Part shown: positions 6,351 through 6,369 of the stretch, in pieces
How the letters are laid out: each line of letters opens with the position of its first letter
Numbering within the stretch: position 1 is the first letter of the stretch
Assembly: GCA_026648125.1 (NCBI GenBank)
Contig: JAPKGD010000112.1
Location: 1-6,369, forward strand
From: Bdellovibrionales bacterium
Lineage (GTDB): Bacteria > Bdellovibrionota > Bdellovibrionia > Bdellovibrionales > UBA1609
Reading direction: 5' to 3'
Length of the DNA stretch: 6,369 nt
Translations under genes and position numbers: made by a program
The notes under the pieces: generated by a model
Told to the model about the DNA's origin: nothing
The model's database searches: none
The model's input: the letters and a program-made list of their open reading frames with translations, nothing else

Positions 6351-6369
6351 GGTAAAAAGACGAAGCCAC
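6273..6369 (-). CDS. N-terminal part of a probable exported DUF4159-type protein (partial at both ends)
   Basis: Read on the minus strand from 6367 the frame is open and gives [15 protein letters not shown] and then [16 protein letters not shown]. The first piece looks like the end of a signal peptide with a small-residue cleavage site near 'GEA'. The second matches the opening of DUF4159-type proteins as I know them, an 'F.FA.L.Y.GG.W.P' pattern. The true start should lie beyond 6369; the ATG at 6334-6332 would remove the hydrophobic segment. The frame continues past the junction as antisense of lepA and stops at TGA 6205-6203, so the natural C-terminus is missing. Function is unknown. The family assignment rests on about 15 residues, so it is tentative. 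Confidence 0.5.

Overview
The window is a compact, almost wholly coding stretch from a Gram-negative bacterium. LPS-export genes (a LptC/LptA-like protein and LptB) prove an outer membrane with lipopolysaccharide. The block lptA-type / lptB / rpoN / hpf is a classic proteobacterial order. Protein style, medium base composition and the neighbours metK, a small ribbon-helix-helix protein and lepA fit a delta-proteobacterial-grade lineage such as Bdellovibrionota, but this placement is inference from gene content and is not proven.

Layout, all on + until the last ~100 bases: (1) 3-665, the 3' part of a periplasmic LPS-transport protein that looks like LptC fused to LptA, cut by the window edge; (2) 662-1384 lptB, starting on TTG inside the previous stop; (3) 1397-2839 rpoN, sigma-54; (4) 2839-3327 an O6-alkylguanine-DNA alkyltransferase sharing one base with rpoN; (5) 3400-3777 hpf, ribosome hibernation factor; (6) 3857-5011 metK, S-adenosylmethionine synthetase; (7) 5071-5316 a small ribbon-helix-helix protein; (8) 5334 onward lepA (EF4), which loses its family sequence abruptly after residue 313; (9) 6369-6273 on the minus strand, the N-terminal part of a probable secreted DUF4159-type protein.

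The first four genes overlap or sit 12 bases apart and are almost certainly one operon coupling LPS transport, sigma-54 and, unusually, alkylation repair; hpf probably belongs to the same unit. metK, the ribbon-helix-helix gene and lepA follow with short gaps. The three larger gaps each contain inverted repeats that touch ribosome-binding sites or start/stop codons. The best is a perfect 9-bp pair upstream of metK whose right arm contains the metK Shine-Dalgarno sequence.

The most unusual point is the right end. At about 6272/6273 lepA stops matching its family, and the remaining sequence reads well only on the opposite strand as another protein. This is either a real inversion breakpoint that truncated lepA or, more likely at a sequence end, an assembly or amplification chimera. 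I see no CRISPR array, tRNA, rRNA, transposase or phage gene, and no clearly novel defence or metabolic system.
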